Positions 36,476 to 46,798 of a stretch of 64,000 bases of DNA are shown one piece after another. A program made the position numbers and the translations under genes. The DNA is taken from positions 223,776 through 287,775 of the forward strand of contig CAWEXG010000001.1 of the NCBI GenBank assembly GCA_963812965.1, given 5' to 3'. Every line of letters begins with the position of its first letter. Position 1 is the first letter of the stretch. Origin of the DNA: DASXMT01 sp963812965 (GTDB taxonomy: Bacteria; Actinomycetota; Acidimicrobiia; Acidimicrobiales; RAAP-2). Below the pieces are notes generated by a model. It saw nothing but the letters and a program-made list of their open reading frames with translations. It did no database searches and was not told the DNA's origin.

Positions 36476-37099
36476 GTGCTCGATCTAGCCATTCTGGGGC
36501 TCCTCCAGGAACACGAGCTGCACGGCTACGAGATCAGGAAGCGACTGCGGGACGAGCTGGGCCTCTTCTCGAACATCTCGTTCGGCTCGCTCTATCCCGC
36601 CCTCTCCAAGCTGGAGAAGGCCGGCGCAGTGATCGGAACCGAGTCGGGCGGGCCTCTCGCTCCGGCGTCGCCCATCCCTCCTACCGGCTCGCTGGGTGGG
36701 GAGCGGGCGGCTCTCCGTTCCCGTCGGGCCGGGTCCACTCGAGGCACGAAGCGGTCTCGGAAGGTCTACCGGATCACCGACGCCGGACGTCGTCTGTTCG
36801 AAGAGCTTCTCGATGCCGGCGAAGCTGCCGGTGCCGACGATGCTCGTAGCTTCGGGTTGCGTCTGGCGTTCGCCAAACACCTTGCCCCCCAGGCCCGCTT
36901 GGGTCTTCTCGAACGCAGGCGGGCGCAGCTCGTCCAACGGTTGGCCGCCGACCGGGCCCGAGCCGCAGCGGGAACCGGTCTGGACAAGTACACCCGATCA
37001 CTGGTGGAGCACAGCACCGAGTCGACCGAGCACGATATCTCCTGGCTCGATGGGCTCATCAAGACCGAGAAACAGGCTGAGACACCGGCGTCGCGTTAG
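36476..37099 (+). CDS. PadR family transcriptional regulator
   Basis: 207 residues from the GTG at 36476 (VLDLAILGLL, the usual PadR N-terminus). Winged-helix domain: HGYEIRKRLRDELGLFSNISFGSLYPALSKLEKAGAV, and YRITDAGRRLFEELL. An unusual Ser/Gly/Arg-rich insertion of about 45 residues (roughly 62-105) splits the wing. The C-terminal helical domain (QARLGLLERRRAQLVQRLAADRA) is for dimerisation. The same PadR-ino1 pair occurs in Mycobacterium, so it probably controls ino1, and itself through the palindrome upstream. Confidence 0.88.
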   Translation: MLDLAILGLLQEHELHGYEIRKRLRDELGLFSNISFGSLYPALSKLEKAGAVIGTESGGPLAPASPIPPTGSLGGERAALRSRRAGSTRGTKRSRKVYRITDAGRRLFEELLDAGEAAGADDARSFGLRLAFAKHLAPQARLGLLERRRAQLVQRLAADRARAAAGTGLDKYTRSLVEHSTESTEHDISWLDGLIKTEKQAETPASR

Positions 37100-37186
37100 C
37101 GGCAACCCAGTCGAAACACCACACCACGAACACAGCGACCCGCACGAACGGGGCCGACGATTGACAACAACGAAGGGATCCGATCT

Positions 37187-38285
37187 ATGAGCAACATCCG
37201 AGTGGCCATTGCCGGCGTCGGGAACTGCGCCAGCTCACTCATTCAGGGTGTCGAGTACTACCGTGACGCCGATCCGTCCGAGACGGTTCCCGGCCTGATG
37301 CACGTGGTGCTCGGTGGCTATCACGTCAGCGATCTCGAGTTCGTGGCTGCCTTCGATGCCGACGCCACGAAAGTCGGCGCTGACCTGGGCAAAGCCATCT
37401 TCTCTGGACAGAACAACACCATTCGTTTCGCCCCGGTCGGCGACATTGGCGTGACCGTGCAGCGGGGTCCGACACTGGACGGTTTCGGCAAGTACTACCG
37501 GGAGACGGTCGAGGAGTCCCCGGCCGAACCGATCGACGTGGTTGCTGCCCTGCGTGACAGCAAGGCCGATGTCCTGGTCAGCTACCTGCCGGTCGGTTCC
37601 GAAGACGCGGCAACGGTTCTACGCGGACGCTTGCCTCCAGGCCGGGGTTGCCTTCGTCAACGCCATTCCCGTCTTCATCGCCTCTGATCCAGAGTGGGCC
37701 AAGAAGTTCCACGATGCCGGCGTTCCCATCGTGGGTGACGACATCAAGAGCCAAGTCGGCTCCACCATCGTCCATCGGATCCTCACCCGCCTCTTCGAGG
37801 ATCGCGGCCTGGCCCTCGACCACACCTATCAGCTGAACGTAGGCGGGAACATGGACTTCAAGAACATGCTCGAGCGCGAACGGCTGGAGTCGAAGAAGGT
37901 GTCCAAGACCCAAGCGGTCACCAGCCAGATCGAGCACGGCACCCTTCCGGACGACGACGTGCACATCGGTCCGTCCGACCATGTCCCCTGGCTCCACGAC
38001 CGGAAGTGGGCATACGTTCGCATGGAAGGTCGGAACTTCGGCGACGTACCACTCAACCTCGAGCTGAAGCTCGAGGTGTGGGACTCCCCCAACTCGGCAG
38101 GGGTGATCATCGACGCGGTGCGGTGCGCCAAGCTCGCCCTCGATCGGGGTGTCGGCGGACCGCTGCTCGGACCATCGGCCTACTTCATGAAGTCACCGCC
38201 CGTGCAGTACCACGACGACATTGCCCACGAGATGGTCGAGGACTTCGCGAAGGGCGAGAACGGCCCGGTCTGGCCCCAGGCCTGA
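37187..38285 (+). CDS. ino1: Inositol-3-phosphate synthase (frameshifted)
   Basis: About 365 residues. Converts glucose-6-phosphate to inositol-3-phosphate with NAD, the first step to phosphatidylinositol and mycothiol-type thiols. ATG at 37187 behind AAGGGA. NAD motif GVGNCASSL; NIGVT-type middle region; after the shift GVAFVNAIPVFIASDPEW, GDDIKSQVGSTIVHRIL, LNVGGNMDFKNML and LKLEVWDSPNSAGVIIDAVRCAKLA. One extra G in the GG at 37609-37610 breaks the frame: dropping it joins VGSEDA to QRFYADACLQAGVAF. Located right after the PadR gene. Confidence 0.92.
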
Positions 38286-38295
38286 CCCGAGCTTC

Positions 38296-39702
38296 CTATT
38301 CGCTGAGCCTCTTGCTCCACCAGGCCGCCAGGCGGCGGCGGGCTTCATCTTCACCCAGCGGCCCTTCCTCTACCCGTAGCTCCAGCAGAAACTCGAGGGC
38401 AGCGCCCACATCCCGGCCCGGACGCAGGCCCAACTGCTCCATGACCTGGGTCCCGTCCAGGTCGGGGCGCATGGCGTCGAGCTCCTCCTGCTCACGAAGC
38501 ACGGCGATCCGGGCGATGAGCTCGTCCATCCGGCGGCCGAGCGCCCGGGCTTTGGCCGCGTTCCGTGTGGTGCAGTCGCACCGGGTGAGCTCGTTGAGCC
38601 GATCGAGAAGTGGGCCGGCATCACGGACGTACCGGCGGACGGCACGGTCGGTCCAACCCAGCCGGTAGGTGTGGAAACGGAGATGCAACGACACCAGCTC
38701 GGTGACGATCTCCACATCGTCCTTGGGATAGCGCAGGGCGAGCATGCGAGCCCGAGTCATGCGAGCCCCGACCACCTCATGATGATGGAACGTCACACCA
38801 CCATCACCGAAGGCTCGGGTCTTCGGCTTGCCCACGTCGTGAAAGAGCGCTGCCAGCCGAAGCAGACGATCCGGGCTGGTCTTGTCCATCACCGCCAAGG
38901 TGTGGGCAAGAACGTCCTTGTGTCGATGGATCGGATCTTGCTCCAAGGCCAGACCGGGAAGCTCCGGCAAGAACTCATCGGCCAGACCGGTGTTCACCAC
39001 GAACCACAGAGCCACCGACGGGGTGGGAACGACGACCATCTTGTCCAACTCGTCCCGGATTCGTTCGGCGGAGACGATGGACAGTCGCTCATGCCCGGTA
39101 CGCACGGCCTCGACCAGCTCAGGGGAGGCTTCCAGGCCAAGCCGAGCAATGAAACGGGCGGCACGGAGCATGCGAAGCGGATCATCGGCAAACGAGACGT
39201 TCGGGTCCAACGGAGTCCGTAACCGTCGAGAAGCCAGGTCGACCAAGCCATCAAAAGGATCGATCAGCTCCATCTCAGGAAGACGCAGCGCCATGGCGTT
39301 GATGGTGAAGTCACGGCGAGACAGATCGTCCTCCACCCGATCTCCGAACACGACTTCGGGCTTGCGTGAGTCGGAGTGGTACGCCTCGGCTCTGTGGGTG
39401 GTGATCTCGTAACGCCGCCCTTGATGAACGCAGCCGATGGTCCCGAATCGCTTGCCCTGGGTCCAGATGGCGTCGGCCCACCCGGTGACCACCTCCTCGA
39501 TGGCGTTCGGACGGGCATCGGTGGTGAAATCGAGATCGTGGACCAGCGGATCAGCGGCCGGGCTGACTGCCGCTCCTTCCCCGGCCACGATGGCGTCACG
39601 AACCGACCCTCCGACCAGGTAGAGGGTATGGCCGGCAGCCCGGAACCGTTCGGACAGGGTGGCGGTGGCCTCGACCAGTGGCTGCAATCGCTCGGGTAAC
39701 AC
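38296..39702 (-). CDS. pcnB: CCA tRNA nucleotidyltransferase / poly(A)-polymerase family with HD domain
   Basis: About 468 residues from the GTG at 39702. Class II nucleotidyltransferase: LVGGSVRDAIV, metal-binding DLDFTTD, RRDFTINAMA, and DPLRMLRAARFIARLG. Then an HD phosphohydrolase domain (LAALFHDVGKPKTRAF and HHHEVVGARM). Adds or repairs the 3' CCA of tRNAs. Ends about ten bases from ino1 (convergent) and starts divergently from the DUF6049 gene, the same arrangement as pcnA in Mycobacterium. The start is uncertain; no good ribosome site is visible. Confidence 0.92.
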   Translation of the reverse strand: MLPERLQPLVEATATLSERFRAAGHTLYLVGGSVRDAIVAGEGAAVSPAADPLVHDLDFTTDARPNAIEEVVTGWADAIWTQGKRFGTIGCVHQGRRYEITTHRAEAYHSDSRKPEVVFGDRVEDDLSRRDFTINAMALRLPEMELIDPFDGLVDLASRRLRTPLDPNVSFADDPLRMLRAARFIARLGLEASPELVEAVRTGHERLSIVSAERIRDELDKMVVVPTPSVALWFVVNTGLADEFLPELPGLALEQDPIHRHKDVLAHTLAVMDKTSPDRLLRLAALFHDVGKPKTRAFGDGGVTFHHHEVVGARMTRARMLALRYPKDDVEIVTELVSLHLRFHTYRLGWTDRAVRRYVRDAGPLLDRLNELTRCDCTTRNAAKARALGRRMDELIARIAVLREQEELDAMRPDLDGTQVMEQLGLRPGRDVGAALEFLLELRVEEGPLGEDEARRRLAAWWSKRLSE

Positions 39703-39833
39703 GCCGCCGAGGGTAGTGCGACTGGCGTAGGCTGCCGTGCGAGGTGGACTGGGAACGAGGCAGCCTTCGGCAGCGCGGCAGCCACCCCCGAGGCACAGCG
39801 CCTGTCGGGGACGGGCCCGCCCCGTTCCCCGGG

Positions 39834-42105
39834 GTGGGTACGGGTCATGCCCAGAAACGCCTGGCACGGTGGACGGGACGGGCCGTGCGAACTGCTTCGC
39901 TGCTCCTGATCACGACAGCGCTCAGCGTGATCGGCATGGTGGGAACCGCTTCAGGAGCGGCTTCTGCGCCGGGTGTCCCGGTGGCAGCGTCAACAGCAGC
40001 GAAGACAGCAACCGGTTCGGGGTCGGCGCAGCCAGCGTTGACGGTCCTCTCCCAGACCTCCTGGGTCACCGTCAACCATCCGTTCACCCTCGATCTCGCT
40101 GTCGGCGCCGGCGTACCCCCACTCACTGACCTCGGTATCACCGTCGACATCTACCCGTGCTTGATCACCCAGTCCGGGTTCGACCAGACGGTGACATCGA
40201 CCTCGGGCCCGAGTGGGAAACCACTGTCGAAGACACCGAGCCCCGTGGCATGGACCAGTCTCGCCGCTGTGCCCAACAGCGCAGGCGTTGAGGTGTCGAT
40301 CCCGGTGGTGGCCACCAACACCGCACCATCCGCGAACAGCTCACCCCTGAACGGTTTTGCGCCGAGCGAGTACGGCTGCACCGGCGCTGATGGTGGTGTG
40401 TACCCGATCCGCGTACAGCTCGTGAACACCCGATCCGGTGCCGTGCTCGGTGCACTCACGACCCACCTGGTCTATGTCACGTCTGCCACCGGAGCCACCA
40501 CGAAACTCGACTTCGCCTGGGAGCTCCCGCTCCAGACCCCGATCGGGCCCGCCTCGACGCCACCAACCCCATCGAGCCTGGCCGCCGATCCACTGAACGC
40601 CTTGGCCAAGCCGAAGGCATCCGCCCTGGCAGAGCTCGCAGACGTGATGCGTGACGTCATCAGCAATCCGACGACGCCGGTGACCGTCGCCGCTACACCC
40701 CAGACCCTCGACACCCTTTCGAGCAACGGGTACCAGACGACCGTCGCCGCCTTGGCCAAGCCGGTCAGCCCTTCCGTACGCCAGTACCTCTGGACCCCAT
40801 ACGTCCCCGTCGACGCCACTTCACTGGTCGATTCGGGGTTGACCGGCGAGCTGACCCTGCAGCTACAGACCGGGGCGGCCCAACTCCAGACGGCCGGGCT
40901 GAAACGAACACCCCTCACTCCTGATGTGGCCGGGAGCACAGGCGTGTGGATCACCAACGACAGCATCGACGACAGCACGCTGGCTCAACTCCAGACGGCC
41001 GGGTACAACGAGCTGGTCATTCCCTCTTCCGACGTCAACTCGACCCCGACCCCTGCCAACGCCAACTCCACGGCGCTGCAGCCATTCACCATCAACTCGG
41101 CCCACGGCTCGTCGTTTACCGCCATGACCTCGGACTCCGACCTGGAGTCCCGGTTCACCGCCGATCCGGGTGATCCGGTGCTCGCCGCCCACCAGCTGTT
41201 GGCAGAGCTGGCCCTGATCTACTTCGAGCTACCCAACAACGCTGCCCCGCGGGGAGTCATAGCCGTGCCCCCCAACAGCTGGAGTGCCGATCCCGCTTTT
41301 GTCCAGACGTTGCTGCAGGGGTTGAGCCAACAGGGATCCGTGGTCCAACCGGTCACCGTATCGACCATGTTCACAACCCTGCAGCACGAGTCGTGCCGGA
41401 CAGGGAGCTGCACGCTCACTCCCTCTTCGAAATCCTCGAACCGCCTTCCGGTAACCGCCATCAGCACCGAACGGAACCGGTGGAACAGCTTTGCCCACGC
41501 GGCACCAACGGCGCACACCGCTATCAGCGAGGTCAGCGAGCTCCTGTTGTCGGGTCAGGCCGAGACCCTCCATCCGTCAGAGCAGTCAGCGGTGGTCAAC
41601 GGCACCGGAACAGCCATCGATGCCCTGGCCGGTCAGGTGAGCGTCGCAGGGGACAAGAGCATCACGCTCACCTCTCGCAGTGGCAAGGTCCCGGTCACCA
41701 TCTTCTCCGGGGCCAGCTATCCGATGATCGGCACGTTGACCGTCACCAGCGACAAGCTGGCCTTTCCCGGTGGCGCCTCGCGTTACTCCCAACGCGTCAC
41801 CATCGATCCCAACAACAACGTGATCTACGTCAACGTGCAGGTTCGCGGCTTCGGGCGAGTTCAAGATGGGCATCACGCTCAGCGCACCCTCGGGAGGTCT
41901 GGTCTTGGCCAGCGGCGACCTCACCGTTCGTTCCACAGCAACATCTGCGGTTGGAATTGCGCTGTCGCTCGGCGCCATCGTCGTACTCATCGCCTGGTGG
42001 ATCCGAACCAGCATGCGTCGGCGGTCACAGCGTCACGGTGGCGAGGGCAGGAGCGAGAGCGACGCAGAAACAGTGGCGGATCCACATGGGCTTTCCACCT
42101 CATGA
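39834..42105 (+). CDS. DUF6049 family secreted/membrane protein (frameshifted)
   Basis: About 756 residues. Signal sequence (AVRTASLLLITTALSVIGMVGTASG), a long beta-rich extracellular region (LTVLSQTSWVTVNHPFTLDL, VYPIRVQLVN, DPGDPVLAAHQLLAELALIYFE), a C-terminal membrane helix (AVGIALSLGAIVVLIAWWI) and a basic tail. One extra G at 41847-41848 breaks the frame: removing it gives NVQVRASGEFKMGITLSAPSGG. Without the correction the frame runs on into murJ as a false fusion. The stop overlaps the murJ start (ATGA). DUF6049-MurJ pairing is a conserved actinobacterial arrangement, so a cell-wall role is likely. Start uncertain (GTG 39834 or 39891). Confidence 0.83.
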
Positions 42106-43997
42106 CCGACTACGCCGGCGTACCTCCCGGGATAGAGCCACCGATGGGAGCGGGGTCCATCCCATCACGACGACCCGGGCAGCGCAGGTCGAGTCTGGTA
42201 GGCGCCACCGCCGGCATGGCCGTGGGCACGGCCCTGTCCCGAGTCACCGGGGTGATCCGGCTCATCATCCTGGTCTATGCCCTGGGCGACGGCTGGTTCG
42301 CCGACGGGTACAACCTGGCCAACAACACCCCCAACATGATCCACGACATCGTGCTGGGAGGGGTCCTGTCGGCAACCTTCGTCCCGGTCTTCGTCGATCG
42401 CTTGTCCACCCGAAAAGGTCCCGAGGCGTGGCGGGCCATCTCCGCTGTGACCACGATGACCATCACCCTCCTGATCGTGGCAACCGTCGTCTTCTGGTTC
42501 GCCGTACCCAGCATTATCGGCGTCTACACCGTGGCCAACCACACCGCACACGCTGACCAACAACGGGCCGAGGCGATCACGCTCTTACGTTGGTTCGTCC
42601 CCCAACTGGCTGGTTACGGCCTGATCAGCCTGTTCACCGCACTGCTGAACACCCAGCGGAAGTTCGCCATGCCGATGTTCGTGTCCGTGGCCAACAACCT
42701 GGTGGTGATCGCGGCGCTGCTGTGGTTCCGCGCCGTGGTCGGCAACATGTCGCCGGAGGCCATCGCTCACAACCAGGGCTTTCTCGCCATCTTGGGCCTC
42801 GGTACGACACTCGGTGTGGTGGTACAGGCCGTGCTCTTGATCCCGTCGCTCCGTCGTGCCGATCTCCACATCAGGTTCACGTGGGAGCCACGACACGAAG
42901 CCATGCGAACCATCATGCGGCTGGCCGGCTGGACGTTCGGGCTGGTCCTGGCCAACCAGATTGCCCTCACCATCATCCTGGCCCTGGCCGACGGAGATCG
43001 CACCCCCGGTGCCGTCTCGGCGTATACCTACGCGTACACGTTCTTTCAGCTCCCCTACGGGATCGTTGCCGTGTCGATCATGAGCGCCGTCGCACCGTCG
43101 TTGGCCGAACGGTGGGCACTCGGCGACATCAGCGGGTTCAAGCAACGGGCGGCGTACGGAATGCGCGCCATGCTGGCAATCATCATCCCGGCAGCAATCG
43201 GGATGCTGATCTTGTCTCATGTCATGGCGGACCTGTTCTTCGCCCACGGTGCCACAACGACAGCCGGCGCCAACACGATCGGCGCCACCCTGGCCATGTT
43301 CTCCCTCGGTCTTCCCGGGTTCTGCATCTTCTTGTACATGACCCGCGTCCTGCAGTCGATGCAGGACACCCGTACGGCCTTTTTCCTGTACGTGGTCGAG
43401 AACGTGATCAACGTGATCGTAGGGGTCGCACTGGTCGGACCGTTGGGTGTCCGGGGGCTGGCTCTGTCGTTGTCGGTGGCCTACACGGTCGCCGCCGTCC
43501 TGGCTGTCATCGTCATCCGACGCCGGATCGGTGGGCTCGGAGGAGACACGGTGTCCCAACCGGTGAAACGAGTGATGGCCGCCTCGGTGATCATGGCCAT
43601 TGTCACGGTGTTGGCCGTCAGTATCTCCAGTGCACAGACCGGGTTCGGGGTGTTCTTCCGAGTGGTGTTTGCCGTTGTCGCCGGACTGGCCGCTTACGCA
43701 GGAACGGCCACCGTGCTTGCCATCGGAACGACCAGGCGCAACACGAAGAACCGTGGTGGTGGTGCCCGGCCGACCACCGGGTCGGACGCTGCCCGGACAA
43801 CCCCTTCGCAACAGAGAACCGATGCACCAGAGGAACCGGGGCGGTCAGGTAGGACTCCCCGCCCCCCAACGTCGTTCCATGGCAGACTCGACCGGGAGAC
43901 GGTCGTTCCAACGCACTGGCGGTTGCGGCCGGCGCGGAACGAGGCGGAGCACGATGAGGAGGGCTTCCATGACCCGGGTCCGGGTGGTGACCGATAG
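42102..43997 (+). CDS. murJ: Lipid II flippase MurJ (MviN)
   Basis: 631 residues; ATG at 42102 overlaps the DUF6049 stop. Flips lipid II across the membrane for peptidoglycan synthesis. Fourteen hydrophobic segments and MVF-family landmarks: AVGTALSRVTGVIRLIILVYALG, ANNTPNMIHDIVLGGVLSATFVPVF, AYTYAYTFFQLPYGIVAVSIMSAVAPSLA and MTRVLQSMQDTRTAFF. The last 80 or so residues are a polar, probably disordered tail. Mycobacterial MurJ has a C-terminal pseudokinase region that is absent here. The 3' end overlaps degV by 29 bases. Confidence 0.93.
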   Translation: MTDYAGVPPGIEPPMGAGSIPSRRPGQRRSSLVGATAGMAVGTALSRVTGVIRLIILVYALGDGWFADGYNLANNTPNMIHDIVLGGVLSATFVPVFVDRLSTRKGPEAWRAISAVTTMTITLLIVATVVFWFAVPSIIGVYTVANHTAHADQQRAEAITLLRWFVPQLAGYGLISLFTALLNTQRKFAMPMFVSVANNLVVIAALLWFRAVVGNMSPEAIAHNQGFLAILGLGTTLGVVVQAVLLIPSLRRADLHIRFTWEPRHEAMRTIMRLAGWTFGLVLANQIALTIILALADGDRTPGAVSAYTYAYTFFQLPYGIVAVSIMSAVAPSLAERWALGDISGFKQRAAYGMRAMLAIIIPAAIGMLILSHVMADLFFAHGATTTAGANTIGATLAMFSLGLPGFCIFLYMTRVLQSMQDTRTAFFLYVVENVINVIVGVALVGPLGVRGLALSLSVAYTVAAVLAVIVIRRRIGGLGGDTVSQPVKRVMAASVIMAIVTVLAVSISSAQTGFGVFFRVVFAVVAGLAAYAGTATVLAIGTTRRNTKNRGGGARPTTGSDAARTTPSQQRTDAPEEPGRSGRTPRPPTSFHGRLDRETVVPTHWRLRPARNEAEHDEEGFHDPGPGGDR

Positions 43998-44811
43998 TGC
44001 CGGTGATCTGAGATCGTCGCTGGCGAAGGAGCATGGGATCGTCGTCATACCCTTGTCGATCCGGTTCGGCTCTGAGGAGTTCGTGGACGGGGCGACGCTG
44101 ACGACGGACGAGTTCTGGAGCCGCTGCGCCTCGAGCGCCGTGCTCCCCGAGACGTCGGCGCCGGCGCCGGGTACCTTCCAAGAGACGTTTGCCCAGGCCG
44201 CGACCGATGGCTACGACGGTGTCTGCTGCATCAGCCTGTCGGCTGCGCTGTCCGCCACCTACCAATCGGCTTGCACCGCTGCAGACGCCGTGGCCGATCG
44301 GATCCCGGTACGAGTCGTTGACTCCCGGTCCGTCACCATGGGCCAAGGATTGATGGCCGTGGCTGCTGCCGAGGCTGCGGCTTCAGGGGCTTCGCTTTCC
44401 GAAGTCGTCGCCGTAGCGGAGGGGATGATCAGTCGCACCAAGGTCTTCGGAGCGGTTGACACGCTCGAACACCTGGAGAAGGGGGGGCGCATCGGCGGAG
44501 CCCGGGCGCTTCTCGGTTCGCTGCTGTCGATCAAACCAGTGGTGCAGGTGGTCGACGGCATGGTGGGTGAAGAGTCGAAACAGCGCACCCGCTCTCGTCA
44601 GCTCCGGTACCTGGCCGACAAGGTGCACGGATTCGGACAGGTCGAACGGGTCGCCGTGTGCAATGGTGCCGCGACCGACATCGACGACCTGCTCGGGCTG
44701 CTGTCCGGCGTGGAGTCGACGTACCCGCTGGTAGTCGTGGACCTCGGTCCCGTCGTGGGCACGCATACCGGGCCGGGGACGATCGGTATCTGCGTTGTGA
44801 CCGGCAGCTGA
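43969..44811 (+). CDS. DegV family fatty-acid-binding protein
   Basis: 280 residues from the ATG at 43969 (GAGGAGG seven bases upstream). DegV/FakB-like fold that holds a fatty acid for phosphorylation by FakA. VRVVTDSAGDLRSSLAKEHGI, SAPAPGTFQETF, ISLSAALSATYQSA, VVDSRSVTMGQG and LEKGGRIGGARALLGSLLSIKPV are conserved motifs. No FakA kinase gene nearby. It occupies the place of sigM between murJ and trxB compared with Mycobacterium. Confidence 0.92.
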   Translation: MTRVRVVTDSAGDLRSSLAKEHGIVVIPLSIRFGSEEFVDGATLTTDEFWSRCASSAVLPETSAPAPGTFQETFAQAATDGYDGVCCISLSAALSATYQSACTAADAVADRIPVRVVDSRSVTMGQGLMAVAAAEAAASGASLSEVVAVAEGMISRTKVFGAVDTLEHLEKGGRIGGARALLGSLLSIKPVVQVVDGMVGEESKQRTRSRQLRYLADKVHGFGQVERVAVCNGAATDIDDLLGLLSGVESTYPLVVVDLGPVVGTHTGPGTIGICVVTGS

Positions 44812-44885
44812 CCGATCCCAAGCCTGGATCAGGGAAAGAGAGCTTCGAAGCGGTCTCATCAGGCACTCCGACTATCCTCACTGCC

Positions 44886-45248
44886 ATGGAATCGCAGTCA
44901 GACCTGCCTGGGCACTCTCCCAACGCCACGACCCCTGGCGCCGGTGACTGGCCTGCACGCGCCGCCGACCTGGTCGACACCCTGGTCTCGTTGCTCCGGG
45001 ACAAGACGGTGCGTCCGTTGGCCCTCGTCGCCCGGGTCATCGTCTTCGGCATCCTGGTCTTCACCGCTTCGCTGGTCACGGTCGTCCTGCTCTCGATCAC
45101 GCTGATCCGACTGCTCACCGTCTATGCGTTCAGCGGACGGGTGTGGGCATCAGATCTCCTGGTCGGAGCGGTCTTTATCGCCATCGGTCTGACGGTCTGG
45201 ACACAACGGACCGTGCGCTCTCCGAAGGCTGGCGCCGGCGGACGATGA
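44886..45248 (+). CDS. Small membrane protein, two predicted helices
   Basis: 120 residues from the ATG at 44886. A polar N-terminus of about 40 residues, a hydrophobic stretch near 44-77 and a second near 88-106 that ends with a positively charged tail. No family recognised; it resembles small actinobacterial membrane proteins often annotated as holin-like, but no motif proves this. The stop overlaps the trxB start (ATGA), so the two are translationally coupled. Confidence 0.7.
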   Translation: MESQSDLPGHSPNATTPGAGDWPARAADLVDTLVSLLRDKTVRPLALVARVIVFGILVFTASLVTVVLLSITLIRLLTVYAFSGRVWASDLLVGAVFIAIGLTVWTQRTVRSPKAGAGGR

Positions 45249-46210
45249 CCGATACCCGCCAGCTCGTCATCGTGGGCTCCGGGCCCGCCGGTCTCACTGC
45301 CGCCATCTACGCAGCTCGTGCGCAACTGAGCCCACTGGTCATCGAGGGCGAGCCGTCCTCCAACAGTGATCAGCCCGGCGGTCAGTTGATGCTCACGACC
45401 GAGGTGGAGAACTTCCCAGGTTTCGTGGATGGGATCATGGGGCCCGAGCTCATGCAGTCGTTCCGTGGGCAGGCAGCTCGCTTCGGGGCCGAGTACCTGA
45501 CGGCCAAGGTGTCCAAGGTCGACCTCTCACATCGTCCCTTCAGCCTCTGGGTCGGCGACCCCGAAGCAGACGAGCCGACGTATCTCGCCGAATCGCTCAT
45601 CGTGGCCACGGGAGCACGCTCGCTGATGCTCAACCTGGCCAACGAGGAGCGGCTGCTCGGCTACGGCGTGTCCACCTGCGCCACTTGTGATGGGTTCTTC
45701 TTTCGCGGACACAACATCGCCGTTGTCGGTGGCGGTGACTCCGCACTGGAGGAGGCTCTCTTCCTCACCCGGTTCGCCGACTCCGTGACGTTGATCCACC
45801 GACGTGGCGATCTTCGAGCCTCGAAGCTGATGCAGCAACGGGCCTTCGCCAACCCGAAGATCACGTTCTTGTGGAACTCGGTCGTAACCGATGTGATCGG
45901 TGATACCAAGGTGTCGGCACTCCACGTTCGAGATACGCATACAGACAAGGAGTCGGTCCTCGACGTCACCGGGCTGTTCGTCGCCATCGGACACGAGCCC
46001 AACACCTCGCTCTTCAAGGGGCAGCTCGAGCTCGAGGAGAACGGTTATATCCGGACGTTTGGTGGGACACATACCAATGTGGACGGGGTCTTCGCGTGCG
46101 GTGACGTTCAGGACCACGAGTACCGTCAAGCTGTGACCGCTGCCGGGTCCGGGTGCATGGCGGCGATCGATGCCGAACGTTGGCTCGAGGAGCAATCGAC
46201 GTCGGGCTAG
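45245..46210 (+). CDS. trxB: Thioredoxin-disulfide reductase
   Basis: 321 residues. NADPH-dependent flavoenzyme that reduces thioredoxin. FAD motif GSGPAGLTAAIYAAR, the redox-active CATCDG, NADPH motif GGGDSALEEALFL with HRRGDLRASK, and C-terminal GVFACGDVQDHEYRQAVTAAGSGCMAA. ATG at 45245 overlaps the preceding membrane-protein stop. trxA follows after 131 bases, a gap with no other gene. Confidence 0.97.
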   Translation: MTDTRQLVIVGSGPAGLTAAIYAARAQLSPLVIEGEPSSNSDQPGGQLMLTTEVENFPGFVDGIMGPELMQSFRGQAARFGAEYLTAKVSKVDLSHRPFSLWVGDPEADEPTYLAESLIVATGARSLMLNLANEERLLGYGVSTCATCDGFFFRGHNIAVVGGGDSALEEALFLTRFADSVTLIHRRGDLRASKLMQQRAFANPKITFLWNSVVTDVIGDTKVSALHVRDTHTDKESVLDVTGLFVAIGHEPNTSLFKGQLELEENGYIRTFGGTHTNVDGVFACGDVQDHEYRQAVTAAGSGCMAAIDAERWLEEQSTSG

Positions 46211-46341
46211 AAGTTCGACGGGTTGGGAGCTCGACAGCAACCCAACGACCGGGAATGACGACGACCCTCACACGGTTGTAGAGGACGAGTATCGAGCTGG
46301 GCGCAAGAAGCGGCCCACCTGGGCCAGGAGGACAGTGAACC

Positions 46342-46668
46342 ATGAGCCAGACGATTACAACCCTGAGCGACGCTAGCTTTGATGAACATGTCAAGGCCGC
46401 AGACGTTCCTGTCCTCGTGGACTTCTGGGCCGAATGGTGCGGCCCGTGCAAGATGATCGCACCCGTGCTCGAGGAGATCGCCTCCGAACAGGCCGGCAAG
46501 TTGGAGATTGCCAAACTGAACATCGACGACAACCTCGACGTGACGAGGCGGTTCGACGTGATGAGCATCCCGACATTGATCCTGTTCAAAGAAGGCGAGC
46601 CCGTTGCTCGCATCGTGGGAGCAAAGGGCAAGGGACAGCTCCTCCAGGAGCTCTCTGCCCATCTGTAA
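46342..46668 (+). CDS. trxA: Thioredoxin
   Basis: 108 residues. Classical thioredoxin with DFWAEWCGPCKM active site, the cis-Pro in SIPTLILF, and the C-terminal helix. Cytoplasmic disulfide reductant, electron acceptor of the adjacent TrxB. ATG at 46342 with AGGAGG nine bases upstream. Confidence 0.97.
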   Translation: MSQTITTLSDASFDEHVKAADVPVLVDFWAEWCGPCKMIAPVLEEIASEQAGKLEIAKLNIDDNLDVTRRFDVMSIPTLILFKEGEPVARIVGAKGKGQLLQELSAHL

Positions 46669-46798
46669 GAGGCTCCACCTATGGGCGGTGGCCCGGTGGC
46701 AAGCCTGAGACGAACAGGCAGACAGCTACGAGCGGGCATCTCGTGGCACTCGCTGTGCGTAGCCTGGCAACATCGCTGATTCTGCGCCGGGTTCACAC

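Noticed and set aside
39744..43997. A single 1417-codon frame suggesting a DUF6049-MurJ fusion
   Set aside because: The join is caused by one extra G near 41847. The corrected DUF6049 frame ends at 42105 and overlaps a normal murJ start.
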